DNA of 64,000 bases from Thermoanaerobacterales bacterium (lineage in GTDB: Bacteria; Bacillota; Thermosediminibacteria; Thermosediminibacterales; Tepidanaerobacteraceae). The stretch covers positions 1 through 64,000 of the forward strand of contig DUMA01000024.1 in assembly GCA_012840135.1 (NCBI GenBank). Direction: 5' to 3'. Shown one piece after another: positions 27,668-37,419 of the stretch. The translations under genes were made by a program, and so were the position numbers. How positions within the stretch are numbered: position 1 is the stretch's first letter; each line of letters opens with the position of its first letter. A model generated the notes under the pieces. The model did not search any database and was not told where the DNA came from. It saw only the letters and a program-made list of their open reading frames with translations.

Positions 27668-28771
27668 ATGCTTTTAGAAAAACAAATCGATAAACTAGTC
27701 AGTCTAATGAAAGAAAACAAAACAGATATACTGGTAGTAGGGCCTTCACCGGATCTCGAATACCTGACTGGACTTCATCCTCTGATTGATGAAAGATTCA
27801 AAGCACTGTTCATTTTATCGGACGGGAGATATTTTTATGTTTCTCCTGAACTGTGCTATGAAGAGACCAGGGAAGTGCTCGGCGAAAATGTAGATATATT
27901 CACATGGAGCGATTCCGAAGGTTTTCTTGAAGCATTCGGCAAAATAAATAAAAATTATGATTTAAATGGCAAAACTATAGGAGTAAACGATGGAATAAGG
28001 GCTGTAGATTTAATCGAAATGAGAGATATTTTAAATATAAATTTTAAAAACGGTTGCCGCATAATGGAAAAAATGAGGATCATAAAGTCGGAGGAAGAGA
28101 TGGAAAACCTGAGAAGAGCTGCTCAAATCGCCGATAAGGCGGCAGCTCAAATCATAACACATATCCGACCTGGGATTACGGAAAGAGAAATAAAGGGTAA
28201 GCTGGAGGAGCTCCTTTTGGAAAGTGGCGGCCAGGAACTGGCTTTTGAAACCATTGTGGCGTCGGGGGCCAACAGTTCCAAGCCCCATTATAACGGGAGC
28301 GGCAGGGCAATCGAAAAAAAAGATGTAATAATAATGGATTTCGGATGCAGATATAACGGATATTGTTCGGACATTTCAAGGACCGTTTTTGTGGGTGAAC
28401 CGACGGATGAGCAGAAGAAAATTTACGGCATTGTAGTTGAAGCGAACAGCAAAGCGGAAGCCTGTGCAAGGCAGGGCGCTACGGCGGAAGAAGTGGACCT
28501 GGCTGCAAGAAATGTAATAAGAGAAGCGGGCTTCGGGCAGTATTTTTTCAATAGGACGGGCCACGGCATAGGAGTGGGTGTACATGAAGCGCCTTACATT
28601 ATGGAAGGCAACAAACAGGTACTGGAAAACGGCATGGCTTTCAGCGTGGAACCGGGAATTTATATACCCGGCAGATTCGGGATGAGGGTAGAGGATATAG
28701 TCCTGATAAATGACGGCAGGGGCGAGGTGCTCAATAATGCTTCGAAAGAGATGATAATAATATGCTCATAA
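27668..28771 (+). CDS. M24-family Xaa-Pro aminopeptidase/dipeptidase (first copy)
   Basis: About 367 residues from ATG 27668 behind GGGAGG; the frame extends further upstream without a ribosome site. A creatinase-like N-terminal domain precedes the pita-bread catalytic domain. The five metal ligands are visible: Asp in IIMDFGC, Asp in CSDISRT, His in GHGIGVGVHE, Glu in SVEPGIY and Glu in RVEDIV. M24B enzymes remove residues before proline or split Xaa-Pro dipeptides. The gene has its own terminator, separate from the S9-Opp operon. It is a paralogue of the gene at 31593. Confidence 0.88.
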   Translation: MLLEKQIDKLVSLMKENKTDILVVGPSPDLEYLTGLHPLIDERFKALFILSDGRYFYVSPELCYEETREVLGENVDIFTWSDSEGFLEAFGKINKNYDLNGKTIGVNDGIRAVDLIEMRDILNINFKNGCRIMEKMRIIKSEEEMENLRRAAQIADKAAAQIITHIRPGITEREIKGKLEELLLESGGQELAFETIVASGANSSKPHYNGSGRAIEKKDVIIMDFGCRYNGYCSDISRTVFVGEPTDEQKKIYGIVVEANSKAEACARQGATAEEVDLAARNVIREAGFGQYFFNRTGHGIGVGVHEAPYIMEGNKQVLENGMAFSVEPGIYIPGRFGMRVEDIVLINDGRGEVLNNASKEMIIICS

Positions 28772-28784
28772 AAAGATTTTCAAG

Positions 28785-28812
28785 GATGTCCTGAAACAGG
28801 ACATCTTTTATT
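28785..28812 (+). terminator. Terminator after the first M24 peptidase gene
   Basis: GATGTCCTG-AAA-CAGGACATC is a perfect 9-bp stem followed by TTTTATTATT. Confidence 0.9.
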
Positions 28813-28859
28813 ATTGTGAATAAAATAAAGTTCAGAGGATACAAGCTTTAAGGTTTTTA

Positions 28860-28921
28860 TTTAATGCATAACACTGGTTATAATTTTAGGATTGATTTAA
28901 TGCAGAATACTGGTTATAATT
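28860..28921 (+). promoter_or_regulatory. Two 26-bp direct repeats, candidate enhancer sites for the sigma-54 activator
   Basis: Copies at 28860-28885 and 28896-28921 match at 24 of 26 positions and are spaced 36 bp start to start. The first copy contains the dyad ATAAC-ACTG-GTTAT; in the second the left half is degenerate. They lie about 190-250 bp before the -24 element at 29113, the usual distance for upstream activator sites. The stretch 28922-29112 holds nothing else I recognise. Confidence 0.6.
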
Positions 28922-29112
28922 GAAAGCATTAAAAACGTTTCGGCTACTGCCTAGAGCAGGTACATAATTTAAGAAGATGTCTTAAAAGTGGGCTTGATAT
29001 GTCTTTGAAATGGGACGTTTTATTAACAGTATTTACGCCATGCTGCCATATTGATGCTTATTTATAGAGATAAAGACAAACTGAGAACTTAATCTGAAGT
29101 TTAAAACACGTT

Positions 29113-29128
29113 TGGCATAATATTTGCG
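29113..29128 (+). promoter_or_regulatory. Sigma-54 promoter for the S9 peptidase-Opp operon
   Basis: TGGCATA, four bases, then TTGCG matches the -24/-12 pattern TGGCACG-N4-TTGCW, with the invariant GG and GC at the right distance. It lies about 80 bp before the S9 peptidase start. A PAS-AAA-Fis activator is encoded 3 kb upstream. Confidence 0.75.
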
Positions 29129-29210
29129 AAATATTTAACATTAATTGAGCTGTATTATACAAAGACATATAAAACAATAAACACATTTTTAAGAAAGGCG
29201 ATGCGTAAAA

Positions 29211-31547
29211 ATGTCAATTGAGGACAATTATTTAGACCATTATAATTCAAAATCAACGGTGACATGGCAGGACTACGCTCGGGCGGACATGTTCTTGCCG
29301 AAAGGTGCCTGCAAGTTGATGTTTGGCTTATATGTCAAGCCAAACTGGATAGATAAAAGCGATTGCTTTTGGTACAGAATTGATACCCGTCGAGGAAACA
29401 AATTCATGTTTGTAAATCCGGAAGCAGACATTCACGAAGAGGCTTTTGACCATGAACGGCTTGCAGCCGAGCTTTCGCGGTCAACGGGCGTTCCGTATAC
29501 ACAATGGAATCTTCCTTTTGAGCGCTTTGATTACTCTGACGGCAGGGAATCTATCGCCTTTGACCTGGGGGATATGCGCTGGAAATGCAATCTTAAAACC
29601 TATGAATTAACGGCCGAGCATGTAGAGATAAAGAGCAGTGGCAATGGGGTAAAATCGCCGGATGGTCGATGGGATGCGTTCATTAAAGATTATAACCTGT
29701 ATGTGCGTTCTGAAATCATCGGTGAAGAAATTCAGCTAACCAGCGACGGGCAACCAAAATGCCATTACGGATTGCCGCTTCAGTCTCCACTGGTTTCAGC
29801 GGGCCTCAGAGAGCCTCAGGAGCCTGCCATCATCTGGTCGCCCGATTCTACGAAATTATTAACATATAAAATAGATCACCGCGATGCGAATGAACTTCAG
29901 TTAATCCAATCCGTTCCGAAGGATGGCAGCAAGAGGCCTAAGTGTCATCCGTATGTCTATCCGCTTCCCGGGGATGAAAACCTGCCAAAGGTGGAGCCTG
30001 TTATCATTGACGTCGAAAAGCGGGAACAGATAAGGGTCGAAATGGAGCCCATCTCATTGTTTTACTATGAAGGGCCTTACTTTTGGGTACACTGGGCAAA
30101 AGGCAAACCTGGGCGAATCTACCTTTTAAAACCCGAACGGGGTTTTACAGCCCTTAAACTTTATGTGCTGGACCCCGAGACCGGGGCAGGCAAATTGCTT
30201 GCTACACTTTCTGAACCGGTGCTCCCCTGGGCCTGGGGCGGACCTCCGACTATTTGTGAGATGAATCGGAACGAAGAAAACTCAATGTCCATAGATGAAC
30301 ATGCAAGATGGATAGCTGATGATGGAAGGGAGTTTATTTGGATTTCTCAGCAGGACGGCTGGGCGCACTTGTATTTGTATGATGGATTGACTGGAAAACT
30401 AAAAAGACAGATTACGTCGGGGTCATGGGTAGTCCGCGAAATTAAATACGTGGACGAGAAAGAAGGGGTTATTTATTTCACTGCCGGAGGGCGAGAGCCA
30501 GAACGGGATCCATACTATCGACATCTGTATCGGGTTAAGATGGACGGCAGCAATTTGCAGCTGCTTACACCCGAGGACGCAGAACATGAAGTTACTTTTT
30601 CACCTACGGGGAAATATTTTGTAGACACATACTCCAGAGTTGATCTGCCTCCGGTTACTGTATTGCGAAATGCTGACGGCAAGCTGGTGCGAAAGCTCGA
30701 AGAGGCTGATATAGAACTCCTACTTGCCACCGGCTGGAAATTTCCCGAAAGGTTCTGCGCAAAGGCGAGGGACGGGGTCACGGATATTTATGGCGTCATT
30801 ATAAGACCGTCTAATTTTGACCCCAGCAAGAAATACCCTGTTATTGAAGGCAATTATTCGGGTCCGCATACCATCCGGGTACCAAAGGCATTCGCCGGAG
30901 GCCATGCGAAAACACAGTTTTGGCACGATCAGGCTCTTGCAGAGCTGGGGTTTATAGTGGTCTCTGTTGACGGTCTGGGAATGGCATTTCGTTCCAAGGC
31001 TTTTCAGGACTTTTCATATAAGAACCTGGGCGATGCAGGTCTTGAAGATCATATAGCGGCATTTCGCCAGCTGGCGGCCCGCTATCCGTACATGGACCTT
31101 AATCGAGTAGGGATCTACGGTTATTCAGCCGGTGGGTACGCCGCCGCCCATGCGATCCTTGCCCATCCCGATTTTTACAAAGTTGCAGTAGCCTGGGCCG
31201 GCAATCACGACCATAGAATAGACAAGGCAAGCTGGGTGGAACGGTACATGGGCTTTCCGGTAGGAGGCCACTATGAAGAACAGGCAAATCCAAGCATTGC
31301 TCACAATTTGAAGGGCAAGCTTTTCCTGATGCACGGCGAAATGGACGAAAATGTTCCTCCGGCGGCAACGCTTCAACTGGTAGATGCCTTGATTAAGGCC
31401 AATAAAGATTTCGATTTCCTGATTCTCCCGAATGGTGTTCACGGTTCCGGGAATCATCCGTATGTAACTCGCAAAAGGTGGGATTATTTTGTTCAGCATT
31501 TGCTGGGAGCGACGCCGCCGCACGGCTACATCATAAAAAACTGTTGA
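29211..31547 (+). CDS. S9-family prolyl peptidase, DPP-IV-like
   Basis: A 778-residue protein. Residues about 60-500 form a DPP-IV-type beta-propeller with WSPDSTKLLTYK and WISQQDGWAHLYLYDG blades. The C-terminal alpha/beta-hydrolase domain has the nucleophile Ser in GYSAGG (about residue 644), Asp in MHGEMDENVPP and His in the VHGSGNH region. There is no signal peptide, so it acts in the cytoplasm on imported peptides. DPP-IV enzymes release Xaa-Pro dipeptides from N-termini; the neighbouring M24 enzymes could then split Xaa-Pro. Its promoter is of the sigma-54 type. Confidence 0.88.
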   Translation: MSIEDNYLDHYNSKSTVTWQDYARADMFLPKGACKLMFGLYVKPNWIDKSDCFWYRIDTRRGNKFMFVNPEADIHEEAFDHERLAAELSRSTGVPYTQWNLPFERFDYSDGRESIAFDLGDMRWKCNLKTYELTAEHVEIKSSGNGVKSPDGRWDAFIKDYNLYVRSEIIGEEIQLTSDGQPKCHYGLPLQSPLVSAGLREPQEPAIIWSPDSTKLLTYKIDHRDANELQLIQSVPKDGSKRPKCHPYVYPLPGDENLPKVEPVIIDVEKREQIRVEMEPISLFYYEGPYFWVHWAKGKPGRIYLLKPERGFTALKLYVLDPETGAGKLLATLSEPVLPWAWGGPPTICEMNRNEENSMSIDEHARWIADDGREFIWISQQDGWAHLYLYDGLTGKLKRQITSGSWVVREIKYVDEKEGVIYFTAGGREPERDPYYRHLYRVKMDGSNLQLLTPEDAEHEVTFSPTGKYFVDTYSRVDLPPVTVLRNADGKLVRKLEEADIELLLATGWKFPERFCAKARDGVTDIYGVIIRPSNFDPSKKYPVIEGNYSGPHTIRVPKAFAGGHAKTQFWHDQALAELGFIVVSVDGLGMAFRSKAFQDFSYKNLGDAGLEDHIAAFRQLAARYPYMDLNRVGIYGYSAGGYAAAHAILAHPDFYKVAVAWAGNHDHRIDKASWVERYMGFPVGGHYEEQANPSIAHNLKGKLFLMHGEMDENVPPAATLQLVDALIKANKDFDFLILPNGVHGSGNHPYVTRKRWDYFVQHLLGATPPHGYIIKNC

Positions 31548-31592
31548 TAAGCTAGAGTTATACAAAGTATAATTTAAGGAGCGTGTAACATT

Positions 31593-32666
31593 ATGAAGCG
31601 TATAGAAAAATTGCTGGATGTTATGGAAAAAGAGAATTTGGATGGGATGTTTCTGGTTAAGGATGCCAACATACGTTATTTGAGCGGCTTTACCGGTTCC
31701 GAATCATATGTGGTAATATCTGAAAAAGGAAGAGCTTTTATAACGGATTCCAGGTACACCGAGCAGGCTGAGCAGGAATGTCCTGGATTCGAAGTAATCA
31801 AATGGCGATCGCCTAATCCTGATTTGCCGGAGACGATCAAGTCAGTGTGCGCTAGGTTCGGCATCAAAAGATTGGGTTTTGAGAAAAACTGCGTCAGCTT
31901 GGATCTGTACGAAAAATTGAAGAATGGTTTGGGCGATGTAGAGCTTGCGGGTACCATAGGATTGGTTGAGAAGGTAAGGAGTGTAAAGGACAGCGATGAA
32001 ATTGAATGCATTAAGAAAGCAGCAGAGATTACAGATGAAGCATTCGATGAAATTTTAAAATATATAAAACCCGGAGTGACCGAGAGGGATATCGAAAGGG
32101 AGCTTGCGTACGTTATACGAAAAAAAGGAGCCGATGATATAGGGTTTTCAATTATCGTTGCATCGGGAAAAAATAGTTCAAAGCCTCATGCAATTCCTTC
32201 CAACAAGTCCGTGGAAGCAGGAGATTTCATAACTATTGATGTAGGTTCCATGTATAATGGGTACAGGTCGGACATGACCCGTACCGTGGTTTTGGGTAAG
32301 GCAAGTGATAAACAAATAAGCATTTACAACATCGTCAAAAAGTCGCAGGAGGAGTCCATAAAGATTATAAAAGCAGGGGCAGAATGCAAAGTGGTAGATA
32401 AGCTGGCAAGAGATGTTATCATAGAAGCAGGAATCAAGGAGGTGTTTGAATATGGATTAGGACATGGTGTAGGTCTGGAAATTCATGAAGAGCCGTCTAT
32501 GTCAGCTAAATCCACTTCGACTCTTGAAGAAGGTAATGTAGTAACTGTAGAACCGGGCATATATATACCCGGATGGGGGGGTGTCAGAATCGAGGATACA
32601 GTCGTAGTAACAAAAGATGGATGTGAAATCATTACAAAGTCGCCAAAGCATCTAATCATAATTTAG
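31593..32666 (+). CDS. M24-family Xaa-Pro peptidase (second copy)
   Basis: A 357-residue protein with an AAGGAG site before its ATG, 45 bp after the S9 peptidase. The metal ligands are complete: [31 protein letters not shown] and RIEDTV. It shares domain layout with the first M24 copy but the two are clearly divergent, so a split of labour (aminopeptidase versus prolidase) is possible. It is the last peptidase before the peptide-binding protein gene, 32 bp further on. Confidence 0.88.
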   Translation: MKRIEKLLDVMEKENLDGMFLVKDANIRYLSGFTGSESYVVISEKGRAFITDSRYTEQAEQECPGFEVIKWRSPNPDLPETIKSVCARFGIKRLGFEKNCVSLDLYEKLKNGLGDVELAGTIGLVEKVRSVKDSDEIECIKKAAEITDEAFDEILKYIKPGVTERDIERELAYVIRKKGADDIGFSIIVASGKNSSKPHAIPSNKSVEAGDFITIDVGSMYNGYRSDMTRTVVLGKASDKQISIYNIVKKSQEESIKIIKAGAECKVVDKLARDVIIEAGIKEVFEYGLGHGVGLEIHEEPSMSAKSTSTLEEGNVVTVEPGIYIPGWGGVRIEDTVVVTKDGCEIITKSPKHLIII

Positions 32667-32698
32667 AAATTAATTAACAACAAGGAGGATCAGCATTA

Positions 32699-34354
32699 AT
32701 GAAAAAGAAATTTGTATCAATTATAGCATTATTGCTGGTTATACTGATAGCTAGCACCACATTCGTAGGTTGCGGGAGCAAAAATTCTGAGGAAAAAGGC
32801 AATGCGGAATCTGCTGGAAAATCTCAAGTATTGACTTTTGCGCAGACGGCTGAAATACCCAGCCTTGATCCACAGCTTCAAAACTCAATGCAATCATTTG
32901 AGGTAACAAATGCAATTTTTGAGGGTCTTGTGAGACTGCATGATGGCAAGGTTCAGCCGGGCATGGCGGAAAAGTGGGATATCTCAAGCGATGGAAAGAC
33001 CTATACTTTCCATCTTAGGGATGCAAAATGGTCTGACGGACAACCAGTGACAGCCTACGATTTTGAATACGGCATTAGAAGACTGCTCGATCCAAAAACA
33101 GGTTCAGCTTACGCATTTGCAGGATATGGCATTTTAAACGGTTATGAATACAACACTGGAAAAGTAACTGATGTGAGCAAGCTGGGAGTAAAGGCTCTTG
33201 ATGAAAAGACTCTGGAAATAAAGCTGGCCAATCCTGCGGCTTATTTCTTGGGCTATCTTAGCCTTCCGTGCTTCATGCCAACCAGGGAAGATATCGTTGA
33301 GAAATATGGCAACAACTTTGCACTTGAAGCCGAAAACAATGTTTATAATGGACCATTTATTTTGAAGGAATGGAAGCATGAATCAGGTGTAACTCTGGAA
33401 AAAAATCCGGATTACTGGAACAAAGATGCTATAAAGCTGGACAAAGTAAATATACTGCAGATTACTGACCCAAATACAGCCCTTAGCATGTATGAGAATG
33501 GAGAGCTTGACTTCGTTTCTATACCGAATACATTGTGGGATAAATATAAAGATAATCCCAAAACCAAGCTCATCATGAATGGAGCAATTGATTGGCTGAG
33601 GCTGAATCTTAATGCCCCGGGAAAACCATGGCTGGCAAACAAAGATTTCAGAAAAGCCTTAAACTATGCAATCAATAGGGAAGAATACGTTAATACTGCC
33701 ACTAAGGGTCTTTATCTCCCGTATACAAGGCTAGTGCTTCCGATGGTTGTAGGTGCAAAAGGAGGAAAATATACTGAAGAAAGCCCCATTGACATTTATC
33801 CTACTACCGGTGATAGCGCAAAAGCAAAGGAATATCTTGCCAAAGCAATGGCTGCTCTTAATATCAAGGATCCTAAAGATATAACTTTGGAATTGAAGTT
33901 TTCCGATTCGGCTGCCGATAAAGCACTTGCAGAAGTGCTGCAGGATCAATTGACAAGAAATCTTGGCATTACAGTTACTATAAAGCTGGTTACCTATAAA
34001 CAGAAATTGGCTGATGATACAGCCAAACAGTATGATGCCGTATACAATGGATGGATGCCTGACTATGACGACCCGATGACATATCTTGAGCTGTTTGAAA
34101 GCAATAACAGCCAGAACTCCACCGGCTGGAGTAATGCAGAGTATGACAAGCTGATAGAAGCTGCGAGAACCGAAGTTGATCCGGTCAAGAGACAGCAGTA
34201 TTTCTGGGATGCTGAAAAGATACTCGTTGATGAGGCTCCATTTGTACCTCTGCAGTGCAGAAGGCTTGGGTATCTTGAAAAGGATAATTTGAAAGGCATG
34301 TCAAGATACTTTGTCGGTTCTGATATAGATTTCGTGTTTGCATATTTTGAATAA
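32699..34354 (+). CDS. oppA: Oligopeptide ABC transporter substrate-binding lipoprotein
   Basis: A 551-residue SBP family 5 protein. A signal peptide with lipobox TTFVGC anchors it outside the membrane. Typical blocks include IPSLDPQLQNSMQSFEVTNAIFEG (described in parts: SLDPQ, AIFEGL), GMAEKWDISSDGKTYTFHLR-type core, FRKALNYAINREEY and YNGWMPDYDDPMTYLELF. The order and length fit OppA, which captures peptides for the OppBCDF machinery encoded next. A hairpin follows the gene. Confidence 0.92.
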   Translation: MKKKFVSIIALLLVILIASTTFVGCGSKNSEEKGNAESAGKSQVLTFAQTAEIPSLDPQLQNSMQSFEVTNAIFEGLVRLHDGKVQPGMAEKWDISSDGKTYTFHLRDAKWSDGQPVTAYDFEYGIRRLLDPKTGSAYAFAGYGILNGYEYNTGKVTDVSKLGVKALDEKTLEIKLANPAAYFLGYLSLPCFMPTREDIVEKYGNNFALEAENNVYNGPFILKEWKHESGVTLEKNPDYWNKDAIKLDKVNILQITDPNTALSMYENGELDFVSIPNTLWDKYKDNPKTKLIMNGAIDWLRLNLNAPGKPWLANKDFRKALNYAINREEYVNTATKGLYLPYTRLVLPMVVGAKGGKYTEESPIDIYPTTGDSAKAKEYLAKAMAALNIKDPKDITLELKFSDSAADKALAEVLQDQLTRNLGITVTIKLVTYKQKLADDTAKQYDAVYNGWMPDYDDPMTYLELFESNNSQNSTGWSNAEYDKLIEAARTEVDPVKRQQYFWDAEKILVDEAPFVPLQCRRLGYLEKDNLKGMSRYFVGSDIDFVFAYFE

Positions 34355-34364
34355 AGGTTTATTG

Positions 34365-34413
34365 GGGCGCTCTTTATCTAAGGTTTCATTTAGCCCCGGA
34401 TAAAAGAGTGCCC
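34365..34413 (+). other. Intercistronic hairpin between oppA and oppB
   Basis: GGGCGCTCTTTATC pairs imperfectly with GATAAAAGAGTGCCC around a loop of about 20 nt, with no T-run after it. Such hairpins commonly stabilise the binding-protein message or reduce read-through, giving more OppA than permease. Confidence 0.55.
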
Positions 34414-34487
34414 TTCATATATTTATAAAAGTGAATTGAGTTATTTACTGTGTTAGCATCGTTTAAACCTCGAAGGGAGGCAGGCAT

Positions 34488-35408
34488 TTGGGAAGATATA
34501 TATTGAAAAGATTTATAGTATCTTTGTTTACGGTGCTGGTGCTCGTCACTACAGTCTTTATACTCATTAGGCTAATGCCGGGGGATCCGTTTGTTAGTGA
34601 AAAGATGACTCCTGAAATAAAAGCAAATATGATGGCATATTATGGATTTGACAAGCCTCTCTACGTGCAATACTTTCACTACATCGGCAATCTCTTGCGT
34701 GGAGATTTAGGTCTTTCATTAAAATACAGCAACAGAAGTGTAAATACCATACTTGCTCAAACCTTTCCTGTTTCTGCGGATTTGGGTATAAGATCGATAA
34801 TACTTGCAACAATACTTGGCCTTTTTCTTGGAGTAATGGCAGCGCTAAATAATGGAAAGTTTTTCGATTATTTTTGTGTATTTATTGCCATAGTCGGAGT
34901 ATCTGTTCCTGATTTTATAAATGGTTCACTACTTCAATATATTTTTGGTTTGAAGCTCAAGCTGTTTCCGATAGCAAGATGGGAAGGATTTAGATATACC
35001 ATACTTCCGGTTTTTGCACTGTCGCTATATACTCTTGCAGTTATAACGAGGACAATGAGGGCCAGTATGCTGGAAGTGATAAATCAGGATTATATTATGA
35101 CTGCACAGGCGAAAGGTCTGTCACAGTGGCAGATTATCACAAGACATCAAATTCGAAATGCCATACTTCCTATAGTAACAATTTTGGGTCCCATTACTGC
35201 AGGGATTTTGACTGGGACTTTTGTGATAGAGCAAATATATGCTATACCGGGCATGGGAAGGTTTTATGTATCGGGTATTAATGACCTTGATTATAGTATG
35301 ATACTTGGCATGACGGTTTTCTACGGAGTATTTCTTGTAGCAGCCAATTTTATCGTCGATATAATCTATGGATTAGTCGACCCAAGAATAAGAATATCCG
35401 GAAAGTAA
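34488..35408 (+). CDS. oppB: Oligopeptide ABC transporter permease OppB
   Basis: A 306-residue membrane protein starting at TTG 34488 behind GGGAGG. It has six hydrophobic segments, the N-terminal MPGDPF motif of the DppB/OppB type, and the coupling helix EAA-like segment YIMTAQAKGLSQWQII. It forms half of the channel with OppC. Confidence 0.93.
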   Translation: MGRYILKRFIVSLFTVLVLVTTVFILIRLMPGDPFVSEKMTPEIKANMMAYYGFDKPLYVQYFHYIGNLLRGDLGLSLKYSNRSVNTILAQTFPVSADLGIRSIILATILGLFLGVMAALNNGKFFDYFCVFIAIVGVSVPDFINGSLLQYIFGLKLKLFPIARWEGFRYTILPVFALSLYTLAVITRTMRASMLEVINQDYIMTAQAKGLSQWQIITRHQIRNAILPIVTILGPITAGILTGTFVIEQIYAIPGMGRFYVSGINDLDYSMILGMTVFYGVFLVAANFIVDIIYGLVDPRIRISGK

Positions 35409-35421
35409 GGTGAATCAGACG

Positions 35422-36360
35422 ATGCAGGATCCAATTATTATTAACGATGATATGTTTACAGTTGTCGGTAACGATATTGAAAATTACAATACTATAACCA
35501 GGCCAAGCCTAACATACTGGCAGGATGCATGGATGAGATTGAAAAAAAATAAAGTAGCAATGCTGGGCCTTTCTATTATCGTATTGTATATTATTATGGC
35601 AATAATTGGTCCATATCTAAATTCTATGGATTATAGGACAACCGATTCAACTGCCACGGATCAGCTTCCAAGCCTTAAGCACTGGTTTGGCACGGATTCT
35701 CTGGGTCGTGACCTTTGGGTAAGACTGTGGCTGGGTGCCAGGGTTTCACTTACTATTGGATTTGCCGTTACTCTACTCAATCAGTTCATAGGTATCATTA
35801 TAGGTGGCATATCAGGCTATTTTGGCGGGACATTGGATATGATTATCATGAGAATTATTGATGTACTTTATGGAATACCCTCATTGATTGTGGCAATACT
35901 TGTCATGATGGTCAGAGGCGGTTCCGGTATGACCAGTCTAATAATAGCCATGGTAATTATAGGCTGGATAGGAAGTGCACGTTTTGTAAGAGGGCAGGTA
36001 CTTCAATTAAAGAATCAGGAATTTGTACTGGCATCAAAAGTGCTGGGCGCAAGTAGCATGAGAATCATTATGAAGCACCTCATACCCAATATGATGGGGC
36101 TTCTAATTACAAATATAACAATGGCGATTCCCGGAGCGATATTTGGAGAAGCTTTTTTGAGTTATATCGGCATAGGAATCCAGCCTCCGGACACAAGCTG
36201 GGGGCAGCTTGCACAGGCGGGTTCACAAACTTTCAGAGTATACCCGTGGGAAATGTTCCTGCCTTCGTTTTTCATCAGCACTACGATGCTTTCCCTGAAT
36301 TTGCTTGGTGATGGTTTGAGAGACGCATTAGATCCCAAAATGCGCGGGACATCAAGATGA
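35422..36360 (+). CDS. oppC: Oligopeptide ABC transporter permease OppC
   Basis: About 312 residues from ATG 35422 (AAGGTG nine bases upstream); a GTG at 35410 is the alternative. It has the OppC opening YWQDAWMRLKKNKVAMLGL, the FGTDSLGRDLW motif and the coupling segment EFVLASKVLGASSMRII. Six membrane segments. Translationally close to oppB. Confidence 0.93.
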   Translation: MQDPIIINDDMFTVVGNDIENYNTITRPSLTYWQDAWMRLKKNKVAMLGLSIIVLYIIMAIIGPYLNSMDYRTTDSTATDQLPSLKHWFGTDSLGRDLWVRLWLGARVSLTIGFAVTLLNQFIGIIIGGISGYFGGTLDMIIMRIIDVLYGIPSLIVAILVMMVRGGSGMTSLIIAMVIIGWIGSARFVRGQVLQLKNQEFVLASKVLGASSMRIIMKHLIPNMMGLLITNITMAIPGAIFGEAFLSYIGIGIQPPDTSWGQLAQAGSQTFRVYPWEMFLPSFFISTTMLSLNLLGDGLRDALDPKMRGTSR

Positions 36361-36393
36361 ATAATGGTGCAGACTTGAAGCAGGGGGTAAAAA

Positions 36394-37419
36394 ATGGGCA
36401 GATTATTGGATGTGAGAAACCTTAAAGTAAATTTTAAGACTTATGGTGGCCAGGTAAATGCTGTAAGGGGAGTATCGTTTTATTTGGATGAGGGAGAATG
36501 CGTAGCTATTGTCGGCGAATCGGGCTGCGGCAAGAGCGTAACTTCAAAAGCCATAATGAAACTTGTTCCTTCGCCGCCCGGTGAGATAACAGGTGGTGAG
36601 ATAATATTTAAAAATACCGATTTGCTAAAATTGAGCAAAAAAGACATGATGGAAATAAGAGGTTCTGAAATAGGCATGATATTTCAGGATCCTATGACAT
36701 ATTTAAATCCAACAATGACTATTGGAAGACAGATACAGGAAGCTATAGAAAGACATACAAAATTAAACAAGAGACAAGCCATAGAAAAAGTAAGAGAGAT
36801 GCTTAATTTTGTCGGCATACCTAATCCCGATAAGAGGATGCGCCAGTATCCCCATGAGTTTTCAGGAGGGATGAGGCAGCGTGTCATGATAGCAATAGCC
36901 ATGGCGTGCAATCCAAAGCTTTTAATTGCAGATGAACCTACTACTGCATTGGATGTAACCATACAGGCACAGATTTTGGATTTAATGAAATCCTTTCAAA
37001 AAAAGTTCAACACTTCAATAATGTTGATTACCCATGACCTTGGTGTAGTGGCAAATATGGCAGACAGAGTACTGGTGTTTTATGCCGGCAAAATAGTTGA
37101 ATCAGGAAATGTTGATGATATTTTCTATAATCCTCAACACCCATATACGTGGGGACTTTTAAATTCTGTTCCCGGATTGCATTCGCACAAGAAAGGAAAG
37201 CTGATATCAATAGAAGGTACGCCGCCAGATTTGTTTTCGCCTCCTGACGGATGCGGTTTTGCAGCACGATGTGTTTATGCTATGAAAGTCTGCAAATCCA
37301 TATATCCTGAAATGATAGATTTAGGTGGAGGGCATCAATGCGCGTGCTGGCTTCTTCATGAAAAGGCTCAAAAGATTCGGCAGTCTTTACAGTCAGGGGG
37401 CAAGAGCGATGGGATTTGA
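36394..37419 (+). CDS. oppD: Oligopeptide ABC transporter ATPase OppD
   Basis: A 341-residue ATPase with Walker A GESGCGKS, signature FSGGMRQRVMIAIA, Walker B LLIADEPTTALDV, and the C-terminal oligopeptide-type extension with cysteines (GCGFAARC, MKVC, QCAC), which in this family can hold an Fe-S cluster. It overlaps oppF by 11 bp. Confidence 0.94.
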   Translation: MGRLLDVRNLKVNFKTYGGQVNAVRGVSFYLDEGECVAIVGESGCGKSVTSKAIMKLVPSPPGEITGGEIIFKNTDLLKLSKKDMMEIRGSEIGMIFQDPMTYLNPTMTIGRQIQEAIERHTKLNKRQAIEKVREMLNFVGIPNPDKRMRQYPHEFSGGMRQRVMIAIAMACNPKLLIADEPTTALDVTIQAQILDLMKSFQKKFNTSIMLITHDLGVVANMADRVLVFYAGKIVESGNVDDIFYNPQHPYTWGLLNSVPGLHSHKKGKLISIEGTPPDLFSPPDGCGFAARCVYAMKVCKSIYPEMIDLGGGHQCACWLLHEKAQKIRQSLQSGGKSDGI

